Part shown: piece after piece, positions 11,622-22,976 of the stretch
Numbering within the stretch: position 1 is the first letter of the stretch
Layout of the letters: every line of letters starts with the position of its first letter
Assembly (NCBI GenBank): GCA_022578965.1
Contig: MU400518.1
Coordinates: 372,001 to 436,000 of the forward strand
DNA from: Xylaria sp. FL1777
Taxonomy: Eukaryota > Ascomycota > Sordariomycetes > Xylariales > Xylariaceae
Reading direction: 5' to 3'
DNA length: 64,000 bases
The notes under the pieces: model-generated
The model's input: only the letters and a program-made list of their open reading frames with translations
What the model was told of the DNA's origin: nothing
Database searches by the model: none
Position numbers and translations under genes: made by a program

Positions 11622-12797
11622 ATGGAGGAAAATACAATTAGCGATAACTTTGCTCGAAACTGGCTTCCCTTCTTCTCGCCGGAAGGCGATATACTGCCTG
11701 ATATTTGTTTCAAAGTTGATTGTCAAATTTGCAATAAACAACTTGCCATCGCGCAGCCAGCCGACGGGGAGTACGAAACTTTTACCGTCCTACCTTGTTC
11801 GCATTGCTTTTGTTTTAGTTGTGTGAGATTGTGGATGGACGCCAGCTTTCGCGCTACATGCCCCTCTTGCCGATTCGAGCTATGGCATAGCGGATGCGGG
11901 CATTATGTTGCCCTCAAAGAGCTGCAGTTGGGGGATAGCAACCTGGGCTCGGACATCTCCAACTCTATTTGTGACGGTCCCTTACCACCCCGCTGCCAAT
12001 TTTGTCGGGACAGCGAGAGTGAAGGCTCTGATGACAATGATAATAGGGATGACGATAACGACCCCAATGACGATTCCAATGATAACTCTGATGAAGATTC
12101 TGATGATAACCCCGACGACGATTCGGGTGACGACTCTGATTCTGGTAATGATGAGGAGTATGCTTATGATGACTTTAGACGCTTCTTGAATCAATTTCTC
12201 GATGTATCCAGAGACATGCCACCGAGTGTCCACCGACAGCCCGCTAACCCGTTCATTCCGCCTCCGGTGATGCCCCAACACCCTCCGGTGATCCCCCAAC
12301 ACCCCCCTATGATCCCGCACCACCGTCCCCGTAGGAATGCGACAGTCAGCGGCATGAGCACAGCACCTGATGCTCAGAGACATAGTCATAACCACGGCCA
12401 TCGTCACAGCGGCCACAGCAGCAGCCATCGTCACAGCGGCCATAGTCGTAGTAGCCACGGTCACAGCAGCCACGGTCACAGCGGCCACGGTCACAGTAGC
12501 CATCGTCACAGCAGCAGCCATCGTCACAGCGGCCATAGTCGTAGTAGCCACGGTCACAGCAGCCACGGTCACAGTAGCCATCGTCACAGCGGCCATGGCC
12601 ACAGCAGCAGCCATGGTCACAGCGGCCATAGTCGTAGTAGCCACGGTCACAGCGGCCACGGTCACAGTAGCCATAGTCACGGCCATAGCCGTAGCCACGG
12701 CCACGGTCATGGTCACAGTCGTCATCTACCGCGCCACGAGAGAGACGCAGCGATAGACCAGCTCGTCGAGAGAGCCTCTCGCCGCCGCGATAGGTGA
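11622..12797 (+). CDS. RING-finger protein with acidic and His/Ser-repeat regions
   Basis: Probably an E3 ubiquitin ligase. The C3HC4 RING is complete: C34-x2-C37, C59-x-H61-x2-C64-x2-C67 and C80-x2-C83. An extra GCGH follows at 91-94. Residues 135-185 are an Asp/Asn/Ser acidic tract, followed by a Pro-rich stretch with three QHPP-like repeats. About 120 residues of His-Ser-Gly repeat then run to a basic end (RRRDR). As read, the single exon gives 391 residues. The stop TGA overlaps a strong splice donor (AG|GTGAGT at 12794), so the true 3' end may differ. One option is a 140-nt intron to the acceptor at 12933, giving an end of DRGAK. Another is the in-frame hydrophobic extension listed separately. 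The His-rich region could bind metal or mediate phase separation; that is speculation. Target and location are unknown. Confidence 0.85.
   Translation: MEENTISDNFARNWLPFFSPEGDILPDICFKVDCQICNKQLAIAQPADGEYETFTVLPCSHCFCFSCVRLWMDASFRATCPSCRFELWHSGCGHYVALKELQLGDSNLGSDISNSICDGPLPPRCQFCRDSESEGSDDNDNRDDDNDPNDDSNDNSDEDSDDNPDDDSGDDSDSGNDEEYAYDDFRRFLNQFLDVSRDMPPSVHRQPANPFIPPPVMPQHPPVIPQHPPMIPHHRPRRNATVSGMSTAPDAQRHSHNHGHRHSGHSSSHRHSGHSRSSHGHSSHGHSGHGHSSHRHSSSHRHSGHSRSSHGHSSHGHSSHRHSGHGHSSSHGHSGHSRSSHGHSGHGHSSHSHGHSRSHGHGHGHSRHLPRHERDAAIDQLVERASRRRDR
12370..12720 (+). repeat. In-frame His/Ser/Gly codon repeat
   Basis: Imperfect repeats of a 6-12 nt unit (CAC-AGC-GGC/AGC-CAT/CAC), encoding strings such as HRHSGHSRSSHGHSSHGH. 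Larger blocks of about 60-90 nt recur (for example the SGHSRSSHGHSSHGHS block), suggesting growth by slippage or unequal exchange. The reverse frames are open too, but only as a by-product of the repeat. Confidence 0.9.
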
Positions 12798-12950
12798 GTT
12801 AGTACACCACGCCTTGTGCTAATCGTCTCAGTAGGCATCTTCATCCTCCATGCTGGCATGGTCGTGATATTCGTTACCATAATCCTGGTGGGTCTCGTGA
12901 ACGTTATTTTACTTATCTTTTGCTTGTACTCAGGGGAGCCAAGTGAGTGA
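12798..12950 (+). other. In-frame hydrophobic extension after the RING stop codon
   Basis: Directly after the TGA at 12795-12797 the same frame stays open for 50 codons to a TGA at 12948. It reads as about 40 almost uninterrupted hydrophobic residues (for example GMVVIFVTIILVGLVNVILL), long enough for one or two membrane helices. It could be reached by stop readthrough, or by splicing from a weak upstream donor to the acceptors at 12831 or 12834, which are in frame with donors in the His repeat. Equally, it may be the T-rich interior of an ordinary intron (12794-12933). Sequence alone cannot decide. Confidence 0.4.
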
Positions 12951-13548
12951 GTGAGTGAGGGAGACGGGAGAGTGTCAAAAGTAGAGTATGTTTTAGCTGC
13001 GCTTTGTTTTTCTTCGACTTGTTTTTGTTTCTTTGTAGCCGGCACATAGATAGATTGCTCCAAGCTAAAACTCTAGAGAATTGAAAGAGTAAATTAAGTC
13101 ATTGAAGTTTCTGTAGAACAGAATATGGAACATTGTGATCTAATGTGTGCCCTTTTTTCAAATTTTAACAACGTGAAATGCAGTTCTTGGATTCTTGAGA
13201 AAGTAGCTCTAATGTACTACGGTAATTATCATAATAACCCGATTTCTCCTAACTCATTCCACCTTCATAACGCTGCCACCGCCAACAACGACAGCCCTAG
13301 TCCAATTCATAAACAACGGTTATGGGTTTAGCCGTCCATAATAGATGAGGAAACATAAAATATACAAGAACGTGAAGGTAACATTTTGATGACCCTGGGG
13401 TCTATACTAATTAAACTATGTATGTACTAATAGCTACTTCATCCCCCACACGCTCAACACACCCCATATCTCCCCGTACAAACAAATCATCAAGCATGAC
13501 CCTCCCCCTTAGCACAAAACAAACCATACTACTCCTCAGAATTCCATC
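12951..13548. other. Spacer between converging genes
   Basis: Contains a (TGAG)n microsatellite at about 12943-12960 and otherwise no recognised feature. The RING gene (plus) and the unknown gene at 13549 (minus) converge here, so it holds both 3' untranslated regions. Confidence 0.5.
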
Positions 13549-14646
13549 TCAGAAGCCCGCGCTAACAGTAGCCGACCCACCACTCCGCGACCGCCGATCG
13601 CGATTCCAGATGGCGAGGGCAGACGCAACGGCCATGACAGCCCAGCGGTCGCCAAGCGAGCCATCGGCGCCGGAGCCGAGGAACCGGAAGCGCAGGACCT
13701 TCCTGGACGCGGCGATGCTGGCAGCAGCACAGACGGCGACGACCTCTTTGCCATCGCTGCTGTGGCCCAACCAGGCGCTGCCACTGCTGTTTATGCCGTG
13801 TTTCTTCGCAGAATAAGAATAAGAATACGAATGATATGATGAAGGGAGCAAAGAAGATGAAAAGGGGGTGGTGGTGGTGCGATGGTGTATCCTGACAGAC
13901 GGGAGCGACACGCGCACGAGCTTCCAACCAGAGTGCCGGCCCCCAAGAGCCTCGACCTCGACGCCGCTGCTGTGCCGCCACTCGAAGTGCTCCCTTCTGC
14001 TGCGCGTGGAGGCCGCCGTCTCGATGCTGAAGCTCAGGACCCGCGTGAACGCGCCCACGGACTCGAGGAGCTCGTGGGCTGCGGGGAGCCGCGAGCCCGG
14101 GCGCGCCGGCAGCGTGATGGTCGCCGAGCGGCTGAAGGGTTCGTGGGCGACGGTCGCCAGGGCGGGCACTGTTGTCGGGGAAAGAAAGATTTAGCTTATT
14201 TCGCGCACGCCGCATCGGATTTAGTCGCTGTTAACACATTGTATTGTATGATACAGGGAACGGGGCAGTATGTATGAGAGCAGGCGGAGAAGGAACGACG
14301 ACGACGACGTACTGTCCTGCGTAATACCGTTGTGGATGATGATGTCCGGTCGTGGCGAGAGCGAGGAGGACGTCGAGACGGCGTGTAGCGGGGCGTTCTG
14401 GCTTGTGCCGATGATGTAGTGGTGTGGGCACTGGCTGTATAGAGAGAAAGCCGGCGGAAACAATGGCCTGGCGGCGGCGGCGGCGTTGCTGCTGCTGTTG
14501 CTTCTCTGGGAGTAGACGGGGCTTGTTACGGCGCTGGATATACTAGCGAGGGTATGGCGTCTAGTGTCGGCCTGATCGTTATGGCGACTCGTGCCCGTGG
14601 CCTCCGCGTACGAAGGGGGAGGATCTATGTATATGTGTGCTGCCAT
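13549..14646 (-). CDS. Conserved fungal protein of unknown function
   Basis: Read on the minus strand from ATG at 14646: exon 1 14313-14646, GT-AG intron 14169-14312, exon 2 13549-14168, giving 317 residues. The first half is Ser/Pro/Ala-rich and starts MAAHIYIDPPPSYAEATG, with a PPPSY element of the WW-ligand type. The second half resembles a conserved domain common in fungal hypothetical proteins. It includes REHFEWRHSSGVEVEALGG with WKLVRV, then DGKEVVAV, FRFLGSGADGSLGDRWAVMA and a final AIWNRDRRSR. Inside exon 2 a 114-nt in-frame intron (13787-13900, GTCTGT...AACAG) may be removed. This would delete a His/Ser/Tyr-rich insert lying between two conserved blocks and give about 279 residues. 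Function is unknown. The GC-rich coding sequence makes several spurious frames on the opposite strand. Confidence 0.75.
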
Positions 14647-15777
14647 TATGTAGATGCATCTCCTCTCACTGCGTGATAGCTGTTGGGCACCGTCTTCTGT
14701 GTGTGTTGGAGATGTTTGTAAGGGAAGTGAGGGACTTCATTCTGCATGTCTGTATTGATTGATAACGATGTCACGTTACGAGGAAGAGATAGGAAGATGT
14801 AGGAGAGGAGAGGACTGTTCAGTCGTGCCTAGGTGTCTAGGTAGTGATTCAATCACATTTCCAAGAGCTACCTATAGCAGTGATCTTCAATGAAGGGTAA
14901 AATGTCTATAATTTGGAATGATATTCGTTGTAGCAAGAGAAAGGGCTCTCAACTGGCGCTGTATCCGCCAACTACTTAAATTTTACCTAGATATACTTTC
15001 TGTACCTGCATTTTTCCTGTGTGGACGGTAACGCAGCTTTAAGGGGAGTGCGATTTGAAAATTCAAGATGGATGGTGACTAGAAGGTTAGAGTAGTTCAA
15101 CTATCAACGACGCTCCTACTGAAAACCTTATTCATCGTTCTGCATTAAACTTGGGGGAAGATTATGTATATTAATTAATTATGTCTACATCTAACAGATC
15201 ACATAAAGAACGCCGTCTTAAACGACGTCCATATGAACAACATCACAAACCACCTCATCATAAAAGAAACATTACTTTATGTGTATCATATGTACTGGCT
15301 TTTTTATAGCTCGTCTCCAGTGATGTAAGAGTGAAAGAGAAACAACCGCCTGCCAGGACCATAACGTCATACTGCGCCATACTCTCTGATCCATAGTGGA
15401 CCACCCAATTGACAAAGGGAAAATTCGTGGAGCAATCCAAAGTCGACTTCGTTTCCTATCAACCACACGGAGCAGCCACAAGCATCATCGAATGCAAAGG
15501 GGGTATAATGCACGGTAACATATTAAAAAACAAAAGTGAAAATGAAATTTTGGCGATGTGTCGCCAACACGTGATCTCGCTCCTCGAGTATGAAAGTAGA
15601 AGGGCAACAACAACGCCTTACAGTGGCCCATATGGTAAAGGACGTCGGGCATAGGGGATGAAGGTGTTATGACCCATCTAGGCATCTGGGCTTGACCGTG
15701 CGTGAAGAGCGTGGGCGCAGAATGTCCGAATCGGACCCTTGCGACGATGAGAGCGTTAGAGTATGAAGGGAGGTGTC
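14647..15777. other. Intergenic, nothing recognised
   Basis: About 1.1 kb holding the upstream region of the unknown minus-strand gene and the 3' region of the TBC gene. Short open frames on both strands lack family signatures. A run TATGTATATTAATTAATTATG lies near 15163. Confidence 0.5.
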
Positions 15778-18700
15778 CTAGGCCTTCTTCTTTTGCTTAT
15801 TCTGATGCTTCTTCCATTCGACTTGCACGACTTCCAGGAACCTCTGCTCGTCCTTAATAGGGATCCACGAAGTGAGAGACTTCATCGCGTTCTCGAAATC
15901 AGAGTCAATGAGTGTTGCATGTAAAGTGTCGATGATGGCGAGACTTGTCGCATGTAGTATTTCAAGTCCCTTAGACGAGGGATATTGATCAACTTCCTTG
16001 CCTGTCCCTGAGATGGCCTCCGGCTGCTCAGGGGGAGACGATCCAAGGAGCATGAAGACGTCCCAGACACGGAGCTGAACTGCGAATGGTATTGAAAGGT
16101 TGAATAGAGTTAAATACCATCGGGTGGCATAAGCCGTGGGGTCGATGCAAAGCTCCCTCTATGAAATGTTAGATCCGCAATCGCTGATAGATTCAGTATT
16201 CAACTTACGAGCATCTCTGCCACTTCCTTATCATTCAGCCAATGTGTCTCAAAATCTTTGAGAGCACCCATTAGTTCGACAAAACCGGACTGGTATATCC
16301 GGTTAAGGCCACGGAATTGCCAAAGGCGGACAAGCATGATGAAGCATTGCTCCTCATCGTAGTAGCTGAGTAAAGTCGCAGCCAAGGTTGCCATGCCCTG
16401 GACATAACCTGTATCTGGAAAGTAGAGGGATAAGGCATGCAGAACTCGGAATAAGAGTCGCTGCCCACCTCGATATCTCCTCCGGAACATGATGTGCTGG
16501 TTAATAGTCCTAGGTACGTCCAAATCGATTTGTGTGTCATCCGGTGAAGGCTCTTCCACAAGACGGCGGAAGGCGGCCGTAAGCTCCTCGTCAGATACAT
16601 AGTGGACTTGGTCAGCCTTTGCGCTTGAGGCTAAGAACGAGTACCAGGCTGCGGATCTCCAGCAGTCTGGTATACCCTTCCATGTGCGCTCTATAAGCTT
16701 GGGGTTTTTACTGTCGAAGTGGAAGATTGTACCCTGCCCTTCGGAGCCAGGTTTTACTATCTTAGCCATCTTCCGCCATTTTTCGGAGCGTTTTGCCTCT
16801 TTGCGCTTCAGCTCAGCCGCCAGCTTCTCTACCCCTTCATCTTCTGTTATGTGCGAAAGGCCAGGTTGCATCGAAAGAAGATCGCCAGCCTCGTCGACTA
16901 ATCTCCTATCTCTGTTGTGGGGGAGTTTATTGGTAGCTTGGCGAATGGTGGAACGAACGGAACGGCGCGACAATACAGAGAGCTCGGAGACATGCGTGTT
17001 GAGAGACCGCGCCGACAACTTTTTGGTAGGACCGCGCTTAGCGCCCAGAGAAAGTGAGGTGGCATCCTTGCGTACTAATATGTTTCTGTTTTTGAGGGAC
17101 GAGAATCGGATAGGTGAAGAAGTGGGTGGTGTAGCTGTACTAGGCGGCGAGCTCGAGTCCGGCCGATGGGGCACAATGAAGCCGTAGCGATCGACATCCT
17201 GGCCTTCCACTCCCTCCCAGTCCTCGATACCTCCAGCTAGTTCGTGGTTACCTTGTGGCGCTAGCGAGGACGTAGAAGCCGAGGTTTGAGTAGGGTGTCC
17301 ACGTCGTTGGTCGTTTGGGCTATCACAATTGTGGCTGGTCAGCACGATCAATGGCAAAAGGGGGGTTGGAGAGTCAAGGAAATCATACGCGTCATTGCCA
17401 TCCATATCTGACAGGACTTCTGGGGGAGGCTCAAGTGTCTCGCCAATTGGCAGAGGCACGTCACCATCTCCTAATGGGAGAATTTCCCCGGATTCATAAA
17501 GAGATCTCACCTTTTGAGATTCCTTCTCAGCCTCTGCAGAGATGACCCGAATGCTGGGGGGTGGTCTAGGGGATGTGGATGTGTTATCGCTCACGGCCGT
17601 GGGCTGGAGTTGGTGTTGGGCGAGGTGCGACGACTCGGGGAGTTGGAATGGGCTTTGGATGATCGCAGCGACGCCCATATCATCCTCGCGCGGGGGTCGC
17701 GCAGGCGCGGGATTGACATGGTCCCTTTTCGAGGCGGTTGGGACGAGCGGGAACACGCGACCTTTGGTGCTCGTGTTGGCGCTGGGATTACTGGTATTGT
17801 TGGGAGTCGATTGTTCGGGGATCACATCCTTATCGGCCATCTTATGATGATGATGATTGGCGCTGCTGGTGCTGCCGCTCGTCTTCCACGGACGCTTGCC
17901 GCCGAAGATGAGGCTGCCACGGATGGAAAAGGAGAGTTTGCTTAAGTCATCTTCCTCGAAGAAGCTTTCGCAGGGGATGCTAGTGGAGATGACAGGCGAT
18001 GACTGGCCAAGACCAGCAGCAGCAGTTGGGATGGCATTGGGGTTAGAGTTATTAGATGCGTGAATCGGGTTAGTGGCCCTCGACGAATGGGAGCGAGAGT
18101 GGCAGAGGGAGAGGGGCAGGGGGGACGAGGTGGAGGACGAGGTGGAGGAGAGCAAGGAAGAGGGCGATGGGGCTGCTACCGTGGTGGGATGGATGGTGGT
18201 ATTGCCGGGACCATTGCTGGGAGTGCCGGGGTTGCTGGTATTACTGGCCTTACTGGCCTTACTGGTGGCACTCGAGTCATTGTCGCCGGCGTCCAGCGCT
18301 GCCATGCCACCACCACCACCACCAATCGCCATCGCCGTTTTCTTTCCCTTCCCCTTCCCCTTCCCCTTCCCCTTCCCTATTCCCCTCTCCATCCGCATCC
18401 GTATCGGCATCAGTCGGCTCGCGTCTAAATCCAAACCCCCGTCCCCGTCCCCGTCTCCCAGCTCGCCCACTGTGCCGTCGTCGGTGGCCTGTAACTTCTT
18501 GCGCAATCGCTTCATTGACGACGAGTGCGATGATTTGTACGACGAGCCGGAGCGCAGGCTAAAGCTTCTGGCAAAGCGCCTCGAGAACTGGGGCGGTGGG
18601 GTCGCGGGTGATGCAGGCAATGCCGGCGACGCTGTGCTGCCCACGGAAAGTGCAGGCGACAATGACGCGTCGCTGGGCCTGCTGTCGGCTTCACTGACTC

Positions 18701-19433
18701 GCCGTCGCTCTTGCTCGCGCTCGACTTCTCCTTCCCTTTCACGCTCGCCTTCCCTTTTCCTGCCCCTTTGTCCTTGCAGCACGTGGCCCCGGCTTTGTTC
18801 CTGGTGGAAGCTGCGTTCTCGTTCGTTAAGTGAGTATATCGAGGAGCCCACCGAATTTGACCTCAATCGCAGCGGTCGCACGCCAGGAACGGCATCGATT
18901 CTCTCGTAGGCAAAAGGGTCGTCCTCGTCGCTGCTATCACCCCCGTGAAAGGTGTATGCGTGTGAGCCGTACGAGTGAGAGGATATCGTCGACGCGTGCA
19001 CCGAGTCTCTCCTGGCGTGGCCGTCGAAGCTCCGGGGCGTGCTGATGGTGCGCAGAGCCGGATGTTGCTCGGTGGGCGGCGGAGGACGCGGAGGCGGTAC
19101 GGGGGGGTGCACGACGACGGGAGTATTTTTGACAGCCGCGGGCCTCGCGAGGTTGAACGAGGATGCGCGAGGAGGGGGCCGCAGGGGCGAGCGAGGGGGC
19201 GGTAGAGGAATCGGGGGCTCCAGGGCGACAGTCTGGTCATACCGTAGCGCTATCAACCTCGTATCGTCTCTGAACGGCGCCGCCAACGTGGCATGCTGCT
19301 GCTTGTTGTGCTTGTTGCGCTGCACACTACTGTGGTGCTTGAGTCCCTCCGACGACGCAGGATGTGAAGAAGGATTCGTAAATGGCGCTGCGACCCCAAC
19401 TCCTCCGACTCCTCCTTGCACGACTCCGAACAT
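15778..19433 (-). CDS. TBC-domain Rab GTPase-activating protein
   Basis: A Rab-GAP that speeds GTP hydrolysis on a Rab protein in membrane traffic. Exon 1 is 16209-19433 and exon 2 is 15778-16158, separated by a 50-nt GT-AG intron. The product is 1201 residues, starting MFGVVQGG. The first ~900 residues are low-complexity Pro/Ser-rich sequence, with a GKGKGKGKGKGKK run (from a CCCTTC-type tract at about 18340-18375) and many basic-Ser patches, probably a regulatory disordered arm. The TBC domain starts near residue 925 (RTWKGIPDCWRSAAWY). It has both catalytic fingers: Arg975 in DVPRT and Gln1012 in YVQGM. The intron sits late in the domain, and exon 2 supplies WYLTLFNLSIPF and RVWDVFMLLG. 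The C-terminus is basic (HQNKQKKKA). The Rab target is not readable. Domain order resembles fungal Gyp-type GAPs with long N-termini. Confidence 0.92.
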
Positions 19434-22400
19434 GATATTGTCGTAATTTCGAGCACTTGAAGAATGCTATTTCTGTTGAACGCGGTGCAACGCACAACTC
19501 GGCCTCAGCTTTAGTAGAGGCAGGGATACTAACAGCGCCCCGGTATCACAGCGTAGTCTGAGACCCCGAAATTCCCGATCTCCGGCTGTGCTATCCGGCC
19601 GATAGGGTAAGGCTCTGTAGAGGCCAGCTGCTTCGGATTGTGTAGGGATGTGGCGTGTGTAATAATAGTATAGTATGGGGCCTTTGCTCGCTTACAGTAC
19701 GACGTCCTCCCTTTATCTATAAGTCCAATGGGGGCCGAGATGACGGGCAGTATTACACCATCATCTGTCATGCATCAATAGAAGCAGGCTCGATCACCAC
19801 CATAGTGGCATGTGGCGACACTCTGGAATGACTCGCACTCGATCACGAATATTGATGTGTCCAGAACTGCGGAGGGTTACCTTCGAGCAAGTTACGTCAG
19901 CCTCTAGTGATCAAGTGGGATGCAGGAAATAAATAGAAGAAAGTCCAGGCCACTGCGTGGAGGTGGGAATGGGGTGTGGCGCGAATATGGCCAATCGAGT
20001 AGAGACATACCGGTTGGGAGAAATAGAGAACCTGTTAAATGACCTTTTGTAGAAGCTTGGAGGTCGTCTGTATTAGATGTGTTCGCTTGATTCATGAAAT
20101 GCGGCCTCGCTGTAATAGTTTCTTCATCAGCTAGGATAGACAGTCCAATGACAGGGTATCTAACAACGGCGCCAGTGATAGATAGATATAAGTGGTATAT
20201 AAGTGGTATCATGAGAGAGATCTGCGTCGCCCAGCTGATATCTTCGAGTCAAGAGCCAAGCGAGGAACAATGCGACAGCGTTTCTAAAATGCTCAACTCA
20301 ACGGGGATGGAGGCGGCTCTTCCTTTTCTCTCTTTTTCTAAAACAATGTTCTACGTCGGGAAGACGGTCCAGCAAGGCGTCCACACTCACACCGCCGAGA
20401 TACAAAAACCCTACGTAGCACCAACCACTTACACCCACAACGCCTACAACGCCTACATCATGTAGTGTAGTGCTTGATGACCTACCTACATGTACTTATC
20501 GCTTCCCAACTAAGGCCGGGCCCAGCCTAAGCAGCCTACATATGCAGCTCTTTTTTTAGTCAGGCATGGTCATCATGGTCTCAGCCGAAACGGCGTGGGA
20601 TGGCCATTTGGTCGCACGCCAATCACCAACGTAGTAAACCACATGATATGTCTGGGCCTGCTGGGCGGTCCGATTTCTCACAGCAAAGCGGAAGGCGTCA
20701 ATACCGGCCATGCACGAGATGCCTAGGGAGACGTGGGCCCGGGATTGACGGCTGGCACACATCCACCTAATAATCCACCTGGCTACCTAGGCAGTCTAGT
20801 CATACTCACGCTCGACTTACATACACTACTTCTCGGCATTGGTCGAGGCGCGGCACTTACTACTTCAAGCCATTACCTGCTCATATTCGCGGCGTCATTG
20901 TTGCGCGTGGCCACCGGGCGTATTGGAGGTGGACTGTAACTACATACCTATCTATCGACCTACCTACCTACCAAGCTGATGCGTAGGTTGTGTTACGTAT
21001 CATCCCCAGTGTGGCTATTATTATAGTCGACCCAGTGCTCTGTCTACCCACGCAGCGGCCGAAGAGGCCATCTGTCACTTACTTACATGTACTTACACAT
21101 GGCGATGGCGCACCCACACACGTAGCCAGCTTAGACTGAGTGGCGGAGGATGAAACTCCCCGCACTGACAACCCATTACTGTTCTCGCGGACGCTCCTCC
21201 CGTTGGCTGCCACGGAGCCATTAATTACCCTTCGGGTATAGTAATTCACTGAGCTATCAGCGAGCTATCTGTAGATCAAACATGCTAAGTAGTAAGCCCT
21301 TGTTCATGTCTAAAACCACACAGAAACTTGTCATGCTCTCATATGGCAACGCGAAGGACTTGAGACTACCTATATCGCTCATAATTCACCGCATTTCTGG
21401 CCTGCCCAATTAGGGGCCAAGCCATGATAGTGCTTGGACGGCAAGCAACGTGCCGCGGTTCAGTTGGGGTGGCCGTGACGAATGGTCCGTACGTCCGCAA
21501 CGTTTCGTAGAGTATCGCATGTGGTAGGGGAGGGGCTTCAGCACACCTACCTACCTTGTGAGTAAACCACGATGCGTTTTCCAGGTATACCTTGTGCTCT
21601 GTGACTCTGTTTAACCTGTTTCAATGGTTTCCGCAATTGTGCGTTTCTCCGGAGGGGTTGGCCTAGCTTGCCACACCATTCCAGCTTAGACTGCGAATCA
21701 TGTGTGTGGGGTTTTCGTCGACTTGCCTAAGTAGGCAACAGAGGGGTCCTGGTATGGCTTCAAAACCGGGCCGCTCCATCTCTCCATTATCAATATTCTA
21801 TTCATCGCATGAGAAACATAGTGATCTACCGGGATAACTATGTCGGGATCGGAAGGTAACATAAGCATGACACGCGGACTATGCGACTTGAATTCGACTC
21901 ACGATAACGTCGACGAGGAAAAAACGAACTGATCAGCATCGTCACAGACCTGCTCGCCCAAATTGTCCGAACAGCGGGGTAGGTAGAAGTCAAGGAAAGG
22001 ATGAAATATCAAGACGACATCAACGTAGTATCCCAGCAAATTGACAACAACCGGGGACGTGGCTCGATCAGTCCATCTTGGTAGTTCTAGAAAACCCCGC
22101 GGGCCAGTGGTTCCGAGGTTTACCTGGAAGTATTGCCGCCAATCTGACGTTGGTATTTAACCAGCGTATCCCAAAGTTGCCGTCCAAGACCAAACAATTT
22201 ACAGTATAGTGAATAAACAAGGGACTACAAAAGGGTCCCGCAGTGTCGGGTGCGAAGACGGGACTTGGATCTTCGTTTATTGAACTTCGCAGACTTGGCT
22301 TGAAAACACCATACTTGTCATACCCTAGTGCGACTGGGATAGCATCCTGTATCCCCAAGTAAGACGAAAGGAAAGCGTCACAGCTACTACGTACCACGTT

Positions 22401-22976
22401 GGTAAAGCCGAGAACTAAGTAGGCCCGGGTAGTCTTGACGCCTAGGCTAGGATGGTGCAAAGTCAACCCAAACTGGTTAAAAGGCAATCCGCTGTCGGAC
22501 GTGTTTAAGCCTATTTTACTATGAAGTGCGATTTAGTGTTGCCAGACCATTGGATCAGAGCTGATATTGTACACGATCCAAAGAAAAGATATGCTCCGCT
22601 CCGCTCCGATCTAGTATGACTCCACGATTTCCCAGGTAAGTTAATCCCTAATACAATGTTTTCCTCATCTTTCAAGATGAAGTGCGTGGCCACTTTATTA
22701 ATAAGCATTTCCCGATCCAACCACCTTGCGTAAAATAGCATATGTGCTATGTTTTAGCTCATCCCAACACTTTCTCGAAGCTAGGAGATGAAAAGCGATT
22801 CTCTGCCAAGGCTAGATAAAGGGCCACAGAATTGGTTATAATAAAGCTATTCGGTGGATGCCAGTAATTGCTGGCCAACAGCGAGCACACGACGCAAGAG
22901 TATACTTGCAAGCTAGATTGACCAAGTAGTTGGGTGATGCGTCTTAAGTTAGTCATCAACACTGCTGCCTCGTCCA
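19434..22976. other. 3.5-kb gene-poor spacer
   Basis: No supported gene. Several short frames (plus strand near 20094-20465; minus strand 22068-22980) carry no recognised motif. The minus frames just downstream of the DIL gene could be relics but show no start-to-stop or splice logic. CCTACCTA-type words cluster near 20940-20975 and 21545-21555. The first 300 bases are the TBC gene's upstream region. Confidence 0.5.

Noticed and set aside
11982..12725. Long minus-strand frame of 247 codons (Thr/Val/Ala repeats)
   Set aside because: It is the complement of the RING gene's acidic and His-repeat tracts; the composition follows from the repeat and there is no independent motif.
13562..14277. Other long frames on both strands over the unknown minus gene
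   Set aside because: GC-rich shadows; only the 13549-14646 model gives a clean splice join and conserved-looking blocks.
18060..18909. Long plus-strand frames opposite the TBC gene
   Set aside because: They are antisense to the Pro/Ser-rich, GC-rich arm of the TBC protein and have only low-complexity sequence.
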